From an uncultured Clostridia bacterium (lineage in GTDB: Bacteria; Bacillota; Clostridia; HGM11514): a DNA stretch of 9,534 nucleotides. The DNA lies in NCBI GenBank assembly GCA_902478725.1, contig CABSMD010000084.1, forward strand, positions 1 to 9,534, in the 5' to 3' direction. Within the stretch, counting starts at the first letter, position 1, and each line of letters starts with the position of its first letter. Of the stretch, positions 1 to 5,065 are shown in pieces. The notes below the pieces were generated by a model that was not told the DNA's origin, made no database searches, and was given only the letters and a program-made list of their open reading frames with translations. The position numbers and the translations under genes are program-made.

Positions 1-423
1 CTGTTTTTGGCGTTTGGATACTTATATCCGGATCATACGATTTATCTTTTTATGATCATACCAATCAAAATGAAATATATTTCGGCCGTATACTGGATTT
101 TTATTGCCTATTCGGTGATTACCCAACCTACGCTTGCGGGGAAGCTTTACGCGCTTGCAGGGGTGGTCAGTTTCATCCTGTTTTTCTGCACCGATATTAT
201 CCGGCGGATCAGGCAAAGAAAATTCGCCTCACAAAACAAGGCACGTTTTCAAAAAAAGGTGCAAAAAGCATCCCATTTGCAGGTGGTGCGGCACCGCTGC
301 GAGGTATGCAACCGGACAGTGCTGGACGACCCGGATTTGGAGTTCCGCTATTGCTCCAAGTGTAGTGGGTATCACGAATATTGTCTGGATCATATTAATA
401 ACCATGAACATATTGTTGAATAA
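1..423 (+). CDS. Rhomboid-like membrane protein with C-terminal Cys/His metal-binding tail (5' end missing)
   Basis: The reading frame is open from the first base, so the gene starts outside the window; the TTG at 7 has no ribosome binding site and is not taken as the start. The visible 140 codons begin with two or three hydrophobic segments (roughly codons 1-24, 26-40 and 45-63), including a Pro-Asp turn and an 'IPIKMKYI' stretch typical of the last membrane helices of clostridial rhomboid-like proteins. A basic linker follows (RRIRQRK). The tail carries CxxC (298-309), CxxC (352-363), CxxxH... with Cys at 382 and His at 391, 403 and 409, which suggests one or two bound zinc ions. The stops TAA TAG are in tandem. 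The catalytic Ser/His region of a rhomboid would lie mostly upstream, so protease activity cannot be judged; it may be a pseudo-rhomboid. The family call comes from memory of similar proteins and is moderately sure; that this is a real gene is very likely. Confidence 0.5.
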   Translation: MFLAFGYLYPDHTIYLFMIIPIKMKYISAVYWIFIAYSVITQPTLAGKLYALAGVVSFILFFCTDIIRRIRQRKFASQNKARFQKKVQKASHLQVVRHRCEVCNRTVLDDPDLEFRYCSKCSGYHEYCLDHINNHEHIVE

Positions 424-428
424 TAGGA

Positions 429-458
429 AAAAGGAGATCAATTGCTTGATCTCCTTTT
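429..458. terminator. Bidirectional intrinsic terminator between convergent genes
   Basis: A perfect 13-bp inverted repeat (429-441 with 446-458) surrounds a 4-nt loop (TTGC). The arms begin and end in A/T runs, so each RNA strand has a U-rich 3' side (TTTTGTTTT on plus, TTTTTCC on minus). It starts 6 nt after the first stop of the membrane-protein gene. The minus-strand GNAT stop codon (438-440) lies inside the left arm, so the hairpin is partly coding on that side. Confidence 0.5.
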
Positions 459-965
459 GTTTTGGACAAATACAGGCTGTTCCTGTCCATAGTCCTTGAT
501 CAGCATTGCGCGTATATATCCCCTGTCCTTGGTGGTCGAGTCGATGTAAAATCCGCGCGCATAATAAAAGCGAACCAAAGAGGTGACCTTAGAGGCGGTA
601 TGCAATACAATCCTTTTGACTCCTGCCTCCGACATAACCTTGTCAACCACCCGCATCAATGCTTTGCCAATGCCGCTGTTTTGATAGTCAAGCCTGACTC
701 CAAAACGACTTAAATACGCCGTGTTGTTTTCTAAAATCTCTATCCGGACGCTTCCCACCGGAGTACCATCCAGAAAAGCTACAAAAACATGTTTGTGATC
801 GATATCTGCTCTAATGCTGTCGTGAGTCTCATCCAGCGCTTCAATATGGTTGTCGATTCCCGCCATCTCAATATATTTCTCAAACGCCTCACGGGTGATT
901 TCCTGGATAGCAGGAATATCCTCGTAGGAAGCCTCGCGTATCTCAAAACCTGAAATTGATGACAT
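438..965 (-). CDS. GNAT-family N-acetyltransferase, last gene of the arginine operon
   Basis: This 175-aa protein has the size and layout of a single GNAT domain, which moves an acetyl group from acetyl-CoA to an amine. The N-terminal beta-alpha unit (FEIREASYEDIPAIQEI, 7-23) leads into a central strand with 'VFVAFLDGTPVGSVRI' (60-75). Motif A follows, with the acetyl-CoA pyrophosphate loop Q95-N-S-G-I-G100, then a C-terminal 'VRFYYARGFY' strand typical of motif B. The ATG starts 4 bp after the argF stop, and its G-rich ribosome binding site (GGGGGGA) sits inside the last argF codons, so translation is probably coupled. The last six residues are encoded by the terminator hairpin. The substrate is unknown. 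Its place behind argD and argF suggests an arginine-linked amine or amino acid; a short N-acetylglutamate synthase is possible, but nothing in the sequence proves it. Confidence 0.5.
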   Translation of the reverse strand: MSSISGFEIREASYEDIPAIQEITREAFEKYIEMAGIDNHIEALDETHDSIRADIDHKHVFVAFLDGTPVGSVRIEILENNTAYLSRFGVRLDYQNSGIGKALMRVVDKVMSEAGVKRIVLHTASKVTSLVRFYYARGFYIDSTTKDRGYIRAMLIKDYGQEQPVFVQNKRRSSN

Positions 966-969
966 AGTG

Positions 970-1890
970 TTATCCCCCCATCACGATCGCCATGACCGCC
1001 TTTTGTGTATGCAGCCTGTTTTCCGCCTCATCGAAAATAACAGACTGCTTCCCGTCAATGACCTCTTCCGTTACCTCAAGTCCGCGGTATGCAGGAAGGC
1101 AATGCATGAAAATAGCGTCCTGCGCTGCCCGTGAAAACAATTCCTGACTGATTTGATACGGCATAAAGGTTTTGATTCGTTCTGCCTTTTCCTCCTCCTG
1201 CCCCATGCTGACCCAAGTATCCGTATAAACCACATCGGCCCTCTCAATCGCCTTTTGTGGATCATCTGTAATCTCAATAACTGCCCCTGTCTGCTTCGCA
1301 TCCGATTTGACATTTTCTACAATCTCATCCAGGCACTCATAGCCCTTTGGCGTAGCGACCGATACGTTCATACCCACCTTTGCACCGGCATACAGCAACG
1401 AATGTGCCATATTGTTGCCATCCCCAATATAGGCCAGCTTCAAGCCATCCAGCTTCCCTTTGTGCTCATAGATCGTAAACAAATCGGTCAATGCCTGGCA
1501 GGGATGAAGTAGGTCGGTCAAACCGTTGATGATCGGGATTGAACCAAATTTGGCCAAATCCTCCACATCGCTTTGTGCAAAGGTGCGGATCATAATCCCA
1601 TCCAGATAACGCGAGAGTACGTTGGCGGTATCATAAATGGTTTCACCTCGTCCAAGCTGGATGTCGTTGGAGGATAAAAACAGCGCGTGGCCACCTAATT
1701 GGTACATGCCGACCTCGAAGGAAACACGGGTACGGGTCGAGGATTTGGAAAAAATCATCCCCAGCGTCTTACCGGCAAGTAAGGGGTGCGCAATTCCCTT
1801 TTTCTGTTTCCGTTTTAATTCCTCTGTCAAGGTCAAGATATTGTGAACCTCTTCCGTGGTGATGTCATGAATGGACAATAGATGTTTCAT
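970..1890 (-). CDS. argF: Ornithine carbamoyltransferase
   Basis: ArgF joins carbamoyl phosphate and ornithine to give citrulline, a cytosolic step of arginine synthesis. The 306-aa length is normal for the family. The carbamoyl-phosphate loop S51-T-R-T-R55 lies in the N-terminal domain, and H129-P-C-Q132 completes that site. The ornithine domain shows DGNNMAHS (157-164), D224-T-W-V-S-M-G230 (the SMG loop that marks ornithine rather than aspartate transcarbamoylases) and H263-C-L-P-A-Y-R-G270 with the catalytic Cys. The ATG at 1890 is chosen because TAAGGAG lies 7 nt upstream (1898-1904). An in-frame GTG at 1926 would abut the argD stop but lacks a binding site and adds 12 atypical residues. 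It follows argD by 36 nt and precedes the GNAT gene by 4 nt. Anabolic use is inferred from the partner argD and the ARG boxes. A catabolic ArcB role is less likely because no arcA or arcC is nearby. Confidence 0.5.
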   Translation of the reverse strand: MKHLLSIHDITTEEVHNILTLTEELKRKQKKGIAHPLLAGKTLGMIFSKSSTRTRVSFEVGMYQLGGHALFLSSNDIQLGRGETIYDTANVLSRYLDGIMIRTFAQSDVEDLAKFGSIPIINGLTDLLHPCQALTDLFTIYEHKGKLDGLKLAYIGDGNNMAHSLLYAGAKVGMNVSVATPKGYECLDEIVENVKSDAKQTGAVIEITDDPQKAIERADVVYTDTWVSMGQEEEKAERIKTFMPYQISQELFSRAAQDAIFMHCLPAYRGLEVTEEVIDGKQSVIFDEAENRLHTQKAVMAIVMGG

Positions 1891-1909
1891 AGCAATTCTC
1901 CTTACTATA

Positions 1910-1927
1910 TTTGTATAATTATTCACC
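1910..1927. promoter_or_regulatory. Probable ARG box (ArgR/AhrC operator) between argD and argF
   Basis: The minus strand reads GGTGAATAATTATACAAA, close to the Bacillus-type ARG box core TGAATAAAAATKCAA; it differs only at two A/T positions and the K. It also fits 16 of 18 positions of the E. coli-type WNTGAATWWWWATTCANW when read on the plus strand. It occupies most of the 36-nt argD-argF gap, just upstream of the argF ribosome binding site. A weak promoter-like pair (TTGAAG, 18 nt, TATACA on the minus strand) overlaps it, so it may control extra argF transcription. The gap is AT-rich, which raises the risk of a chance match. Confidence 0.5.
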
Positions 1928-3120
1928 TATAACAGCTTCAATACAGATTCAAAGCACTCGGTGAAAAGGTCGGCTTCACTCTTTTGCAGGATCAAAGGAG
2001 GCAGCAGACGAAGGATTTTCTCTCCTACGCATCCGGTTACAAACCCTCTCTCCAGCAGGGCTTGCTGAGCCGCTTTTGCCTTGCCGTCCTGCAATTCGAT
2101 TCCTATCATCAGCCCGACTCCCCGCACTTGCTGAATCAGGGGAGATTGTATTTTTTGCAGATTTTCTTTGAAATAGCCGCCGACCTCTGCGGCATTTTGC
2201 ACCAGCTTTTCCTTTTCAATGATGGATAGTACCGTAAGGCCCGCCTGGCAGGCAAAGCCATTTCCACCAAATGTACTGCCGTGATCTCCGGGCGAGAATG
2301 CCTTTGCAACCTCATTCTTTGCGCAGACAGCGCCAACCGGTATCCCATTCCCCAGTGCTTTGGCCAATGTAAAGATGTCCGGCTCGATTCCAAAGTGCTC
2401 GTATGCGAACAGCTTACCCGTCCTGCCGATACCGGTCTGCACCTCGTCAAAAATCAACAGGATATCGTCGTCGCTGCAAAGCTTCCGAAGCGTTTTAGCA
2501 AAGCCGTCCTCCAGCGGATATACGCCGCTTTCCCCCTGGATCGGTTCTACCATAACAGCACATACGGTTCCGTCCAGCTCCCGCTTCAATGCGTCGATAT
2601 CGTTGATAGGGATATGTACAAATCCTGGTGTCAAAGGGCGGTAGGGTTTTTGGTATTTTTCCTGTCCAGTGGCAGCGACGGTTGCCATCGTCCTGCCGTG
2701 GAAGGAGTTGATCAAAGTAATGATCTTATTCTTTTGCGGCCTGTTTTTTTTGTATTGATAGATTCTTGCCAGCTTGACCGCGCCCTCGTTTGCCTCCGCG
2801 CCGCTGTTTGCAAAGAAAACCCGGTCCGCACAACTGCATTGTACGAGCCTTTCAGCCAATTTAGCCTGCGTTTCCACATAATACAGATTGGAAGTGTGAG
2901 GCAGATGGTTTTGTAAATACGAGCACAGGCTGTCGGTGAACTCCCGGTTGCCATACCCTAAAGCATTGACGGCAATCCCGGCAAAAAAATCATAGTATTC
3001 CCGTCCGCTGCAATCAAACAGCCGGATTCCCTCGCCGTGGTCAAAGCAAAGGGGAATCCTCTCCCCAAAGGTATTCATATAATAAGTCTGGTCCAATTTT
3101 TTTATCTCTTCTATCGTCAA
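1927..3120 (-). CDS. argD: Acetylornithine aminotransferase (PLP, class III)
   Basis: ArgD transfers an amino group from glutamate to N-acetylglutamate semialdehyde, making N-acetylornithine; many homologues also serve lysine synthesis. With the TTG start the protein is 397 aa, normal for ArgD. It begins MTIEEIKKLDQTYYMNTFGE, and 'YYMNTFGER' is the usual family N-terminus. Visible motifs are SGAEANEGA (106-113, cofactor phosphate loop), SFHGRT (139-144), D225-E-V-Q (pyridine nitrogen contact), K254 in TLAKALGNG (Schiff-base lysine) and HGSTFGGN (280-287). The TTG at 3120 is chosen because GGAGG (3129-3133) lies 8 nt upstream and a promoter sits just beyond. An ATG at 3192 would place the start upstream of the promoter -10 and add 24 unlike residues. 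It is the first gene of argD-argF-GNAT; argC, argJ and argB are not in this window. Confidence 0.5.
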   Translation of the reverse strand: MTIEEIKKLDQTYYMNTFGERIPLCFDHGEGIRLFDCSGREYYDFFAGIAVNALGYGNREFTDSLCSYLQNHLPHTSNLYYVETQAKLAERLVQCSCADRVFFANSGAEANEGAVKLARIYQYKKNRPQKNKIITLINSFHGRTMATVAATGQEKYQKPYRPLTPGFVHIPINDIDALKRELDGTVCAVMVEPIQGESGVYPLEDGFAKTLRKLCSDDDILLIFDEVQTGIGRTGKLFAYEHFGIEPDIFTLAKALGNGIPVGAVCAKNEVAKAFSPGDHGSTFGGNGFACQAGLTVLSIIEKEKLVQNAAEVGGYFKENLQKIQSPLIQQVRGVGLMIGIELQDGKAKAAQQALLERGFVTGCVGEKILRLLPPLILQKSEADLFTECFESVLKLL

Positions 3121-3128
3121 CCTAAAAA

Positions 3129-3133
3129 CCTCC
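3129..3133 (-). promoter_or_regulatory. argD: argD ribosome binding site that fixes a TTG start
   Basis: The minus strand reads GGAGG followed by 8 nt and then TTG at 3118-3120. No ATG or GTG lies at suitable spacing, and the next in-frame ATG (Met25 of 'YYMNTFGE') has no comparable site. The TTG is therefore the probable initiator, which would keep translation of argD modest. Confidence 0.5.
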
Positions 3134-3142
3134 AAAAGCAAT

Positions 3143-3160
3143 TTAGAATTATTATACATC
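3143..3160. promoter_or_regulatory. Possible second tandem ARG box over the argD -10
   Basis: The minus strand reads GATGTATAATAATTCTAA, matching about 15 of 18 positions of WNTGAATWWWWATTCANW. It lies 2 bp from the stronger box at 3163-3180 and contains the TATAAT of the argD promoter. Paired ARG boxes 2-3 bp apart are the usual target of an ArgR hexamer in E. coli. Alone it is weak; the spacing to its neighbour is the main support. Confidence 0.5.
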
Positions 3161-3179
3161 AAAGTGAATAAAAATGCAA
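3151..3179 (-). promoter_or_regulatory. Sigma-A-type promoter of the argD operon
   Basis: On the minus strand a TTGCAT -35 (3174-3179) is followed after exactly 17 nt by a perfect TATAAT -10 (3151-3156). Transcription would start near 3144, leaving a leader of about 24 nt that holds only the ribosome binding site. The whole promoter is covered by the two ARG boxes, so repression by ArgR when arginine is plentiful is the simple reading. Confidence 0.5.
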
Positions 3180-3180
3180 C
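3163..3180. promoter_or_regulatory. ARG box (ArgR/AhrC operator) over the argD -35
   Basis: The plus strand reads AGTGAATAAAAATGCAAC. Its core TGAATAAAAATGCAA agrees at every position with the Bacillus AhrC operator core as I remember it (TGAATAAAAATKCAA), and the site fits 16-17 of 18 positions of the E. coli-type box. It covers the -35 and upstream spacer of the argD promoter. An arginine gene as the direct target makes a chance match unlikely. No argR gene is in the window, so the regulator is inferred. Confidence 0.5.
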
Positions 3181-3247
3181 AACTAATTTCATAAAGTCAG
3201 AATATTTTGTTCTGCCGCGGGGAAGATAAAAACGAGGGGTGATTAAT

Positions 3248-3391
3248 ATGGACAGGACAGACAGGATTGAGGATGCGACGATGTATGGCGAGTTTGTTCC
3301 ATCCTATTATAAATGGAAGACTCCCGAACAGCAGAAGGAAATTGCGCGATATCTGGAGACCGTAACGCAAAAACCGGAACAAATGGAATAA
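3248..3391 (+). CDS. Small 47-aa hydrophilic protein of unknown function
   Basis: ATG at 3248 opens a 47-codon frame ending in TAA at 3389. A ribosome binding site GAGGGGTGAT (3234-3243) complements the 16S rRNA tail at proper spacing, and an intrinsic terminator follows at once. The protein begins MDRTDRIEDATMYGEFVPSY and continues with a Lys-Trp-Lys, Pro-Glu-Gln-Gln helix-like stretch to a charged C-terminus. It is soluble, with no Cys, signal peptide or membrane segment, and is rich in Tyr, Glu and Lys. I do not recognise the family. It is transcribed away from argD, so its promoter must lie in or near the ARG-box region, but I see no clear sigma-A promoter on this strand. The binding site, sensible codon use and dedicated terminator argue that it is real; overlapping minus-strand frames here have no such signals. 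Confidence 0.5.
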   Translation: MDRTDRIEDATMYGEFVPSYYKWKTPEQQKEIARYLETVTQKPEQME

Positions 3392-3450
3392 GAAAAAGGA
3401 AGGGAGCGGGCGATAAGCATAGGCAGCAATCCCCCATCCCTTTCTTTTTT
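3392..3450. terminator. Bidirectional intrinsic terminator between the small gene and the DUF1667 gene
   Basis: A long stem pairs 3392-3405 with 3437-3450 (14 pairs, two of them G-U), continues after a 2-nt mismatch with three G-C pairs (3408-3410 with 3432-3434), and closes a loop of about 21 nt. The plus strand ends in TTTCTTTTTT and the minus strand in TTCCTTTTTCTT, so it can stop transcription from both sides. Its right end overlaps the first two bases of the DUF1667 stop codon (3449-3451). Confidence 0.5.
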
Positions 3451-3805
3451 AATGTGGCACCGGTTTTGTTGCTACCAGATTGACACCCTTAATCCCGGCT
3501 ATATCTTTTATCAAAACGTCTCCGATCCGTACAGGAAGAATCACCTTCACCCTTTTTGCAGCATCAATCAACTCCATCAATCGTTCTTTGGGGACAGGGC
3601 CATCTGTTTTTACCGGCACCATCGCGCCGTTTTCCGCGCGTACTGTGGTGGTCAGTGTTCTGACCGGATGCAGGCATTCGGAAACCGCGTAGTCTGCTCC
3701 CCGTGGGCAGGCATTGCCCGTAATTCTTTGTACCTCTTCCCCGTCAAGCTCTACAGTCAGGGAACAACCACGCGGGCAGACAATGCAAACCAATTCCTTT
3801 GTCAT
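3449..3805 (-). CDS. DUF1667 four-cysteine protein, third gene of the Glp-like oxidoreductase trio
   Basis: The 118-aa protein opens with C7-x2-C10-x3-C14 and then C33-P-R-G, the conserved cysteines of DUF1667; a further Cys is at 44. Four such cysteines could hold a [4Fe-4S] cluster or zinc; the sequence does not decide which. The rest is a small alpha/beta domain ('VPVKTDGPVPKERLMELIDA', 63-82). Family members nearly always sit behind two FAD oxidoreductases related to GlpA and GlpB, as in Thermotoga TM1432-TM1434, and that is the case here. It may be the electron-transfer subunit replacing GlpC, which is inference. The start is ATG at 3805, with AAGGAGG 6 nt upstream inside the previous gene. 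It overlaps that gene by 4 nt (ATGA), so the two are translationally coupled and probably made in equal amounts. Confidence 0.5.
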   Translation of the reverse strand: MTKELVCIVCPRGCSLTVELDGEEVQRITGNACPRGADYAVSECLHPVRTLTTTVRAENGAMVPVKTDGPVPKERLMELIDAAKRVKVILPVRIGDVLIKDIAGIKGVNLVATKPVPH

Positions 3806-5058
3806 CTTCTGCCTCCTTCCACCTCGACTGTTATCCCATCTCCCTGCACGTCATCGAATAACTTGCCGGACAGACGGAGTATTTCCATCTCACCGGGAAC
3901 CAGGATATTCTTTCTTTTTTCAAACAAAATCTGATCTCCGTCCTTTACGCGAATCAGCGCGTTGTGATATCGGTTGTCAACCCGAAAATAGAGAAAAACA
4001 TCCTCCTTACTGCTGATCCTCTGCGGGACGATATAACGTATCCCCAACCCGGCCCTGCAATTCAGAGTTCGATCCCCTGTCTTGTATCCAAACCGGATAT
4101 ACTCAGCGGCGCTTTTACCTGCTATCGCCGCCTCGTCGGAAACAAAATCGGCAAGATCGTGAACGTGTAGTACATTCCCGCATGAAAAAATGCCCTTCAC
4201 AGAGGTTTCCCGGTTCTGCTGTACCACCGCGCCACCCGTAAGAGGATCCAGTTCGACGCCGGCAAGCTTGGACAGCTCGTTTTCCGGCACCAGACCAACC
4301 GATAACAACAGTGTATCACAAGCAACCTTTTCTTCCGTTCCGGCAATCGGACGCAGACGCTCATCCACCCGTGCAACCGTCACACCAGTGACCCTCTCCC
4401 TGCCTTCTATAGCAGTGACCGTGTAGCTCAACCGCAAAGGAATATCAAAATCCTGCAGGCATTGGACGATATTGCGGTTGAGCCCGTTGGAATAGGGCAT
4501 CAGCTCGCATACCATTTTGACAGTAGCGCCTTCTAAAGTCATCCGCCTTGCCATTATAAGCCCAATATCTCCCGACCCCAGAATCACGACCACTTTTCCA
4601 GGCAGGTAGCCGTTTCTGTTGACAAACCGCTGCGCCGTACCGGCCGTGAATATGCCGGACGGACGGGTACCCGGAATATTCAGCGCACCGCGGCTGCGTT
4701 CCCGGCATCCCATCGCCAAAACAACAGCCTTGGCTTGTATTTCGAAAAAACCATCGTCTTCATTTACGGCAGTTACCGTCTTATTTTCAGTGACGCTGAC
4801 CACCATTGTATGCAAAAGATATGGAATAGCATATTTCTTCACCTGCTCAATATACCGCCACGCATATTCCGGCCCGGTCAGCTCCTCTTTGAATTTGTGC
4901 AGTCCAAACCCGTTGTGGATACATTGTTGTAAAATTCCGCCCAGCTGATTGTCGCGCTCCAGGATAAGGATATCCTTAACACCCGCTTCATAAGCAGCTA
5001 CAGCCGCCGCCAAACCGGCGGGGCCTCCGCCGATGATAACCAAATCAATTCGCTTCAT
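3802..5058 (-). CDS. FAD/NAD(P)-dependent oxidoreductase, GlpB-like second subunit
   Basis: This 418-aa flavoprotein has two Rossmann motifs. G10-G-G-P-A-G15 near the N-terminus binds FAD, and G161-S-G-D-I-G166 marks the NAD(P)-type domain. 'GGILQQCIHNGFGL' (40-53) with Cys46, 'AMGCRER' (115-121) and 'IPGTRPSGIFTAGTAQ' (128-143) are signatures of the oxidoreductase found beside GlpA-like dehydrogenases and DUF1667 proteins. A second FAD contact lies at GNVLHVHDLADFVSDEA (294-310). Residues after about 330 form a small C-terminal domain unlike classic disulfide reductases. In the predicted complex it would take electrons from the GlpA-like subunit and hand them to NAD(P) or another acceptor; direction and acceptor are unknown. 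The ATG at 5058 is chosen because GTGAGG lies 5 nt upstream and the FAD motif then falls at the usual place. The ATG at 5124 lies inside the upstream gene and adds 22 atypical residues. Confidence 0.5.
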   Translation of the reverse strand: MKRIDLVIIGGGPAGLAAAVAAYEAGVKDILILERDNQLGGILQQCIHNGFGLHKFKEELTGPEYAWRYIEQVKKYAIPYLLHTMVVSVTENKTVTAVNEDDGFFEIQAKAVVLAMGCRERSRGALNIPGTRPSGIFTAGTAQRFVNRNGYLPGKVVVILGSGDIGLIMARRMTLEGATVKMVCELMPYSNGLNRNIVQCLQDFDIPLRLSYTVTAIEGRERVTGVTVARVDERLRPIAGTEEKVACDTLLLSVGLVPENELSKLAGVELDPLTGGAVVQQNRETSVKGIFSCGNVLHVHDLADFVSDEAAIAGKSAAEYIRFGYKTGDRTLNCRAGLGIRYIVPQRISSKEDVFLYFRVDNRYHNALIRVKDGDQILFEKRKNILVPGEMEILRLSGKLFDDVQGDGITVEVEGGRR

Positions 5059-5065
5059 AATAGCC

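Noticed and set aside
438..965. Naming the GNAT protein argA
   Set aside because: Short GNAT synthases exist, but I see no residue that identifies a glutamate site; operon position alone is not enough for the name.
1891..1926. GTG at 1926 as the argF start
   Set aside because: There is no ribosome binding site inside the argD end; the ATG at 1890 has TAAGGAG at 7 nt and gives the usual ArgF N-terminus. The added stretch overlaps the ARG box.
2281..2916. Long plus-strand frame (211 codons) opposite argD
   Set aside because: It lies fully antisense to a clear argD, has no ribosome binding site, and its product has no recognisable domain; it is a by-product of argD codon bias.
3121..3192. ATG at 3192 as the argD start
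   Set aside because: It would lie upstream of the promoter -10 and both the added residues and the lack of a binding site argue against it; the TTG at 3120 has GGAGG at correct spacing.
3197..3437. Two overlapping minus-strand frames of 61 and 64 codons opposite the small gene
   Set aside because: They run through the terminator or the argD upstream region, lack ribosome binding sites, and compete with a plus-strand frame that has both a binding site and a terminator.
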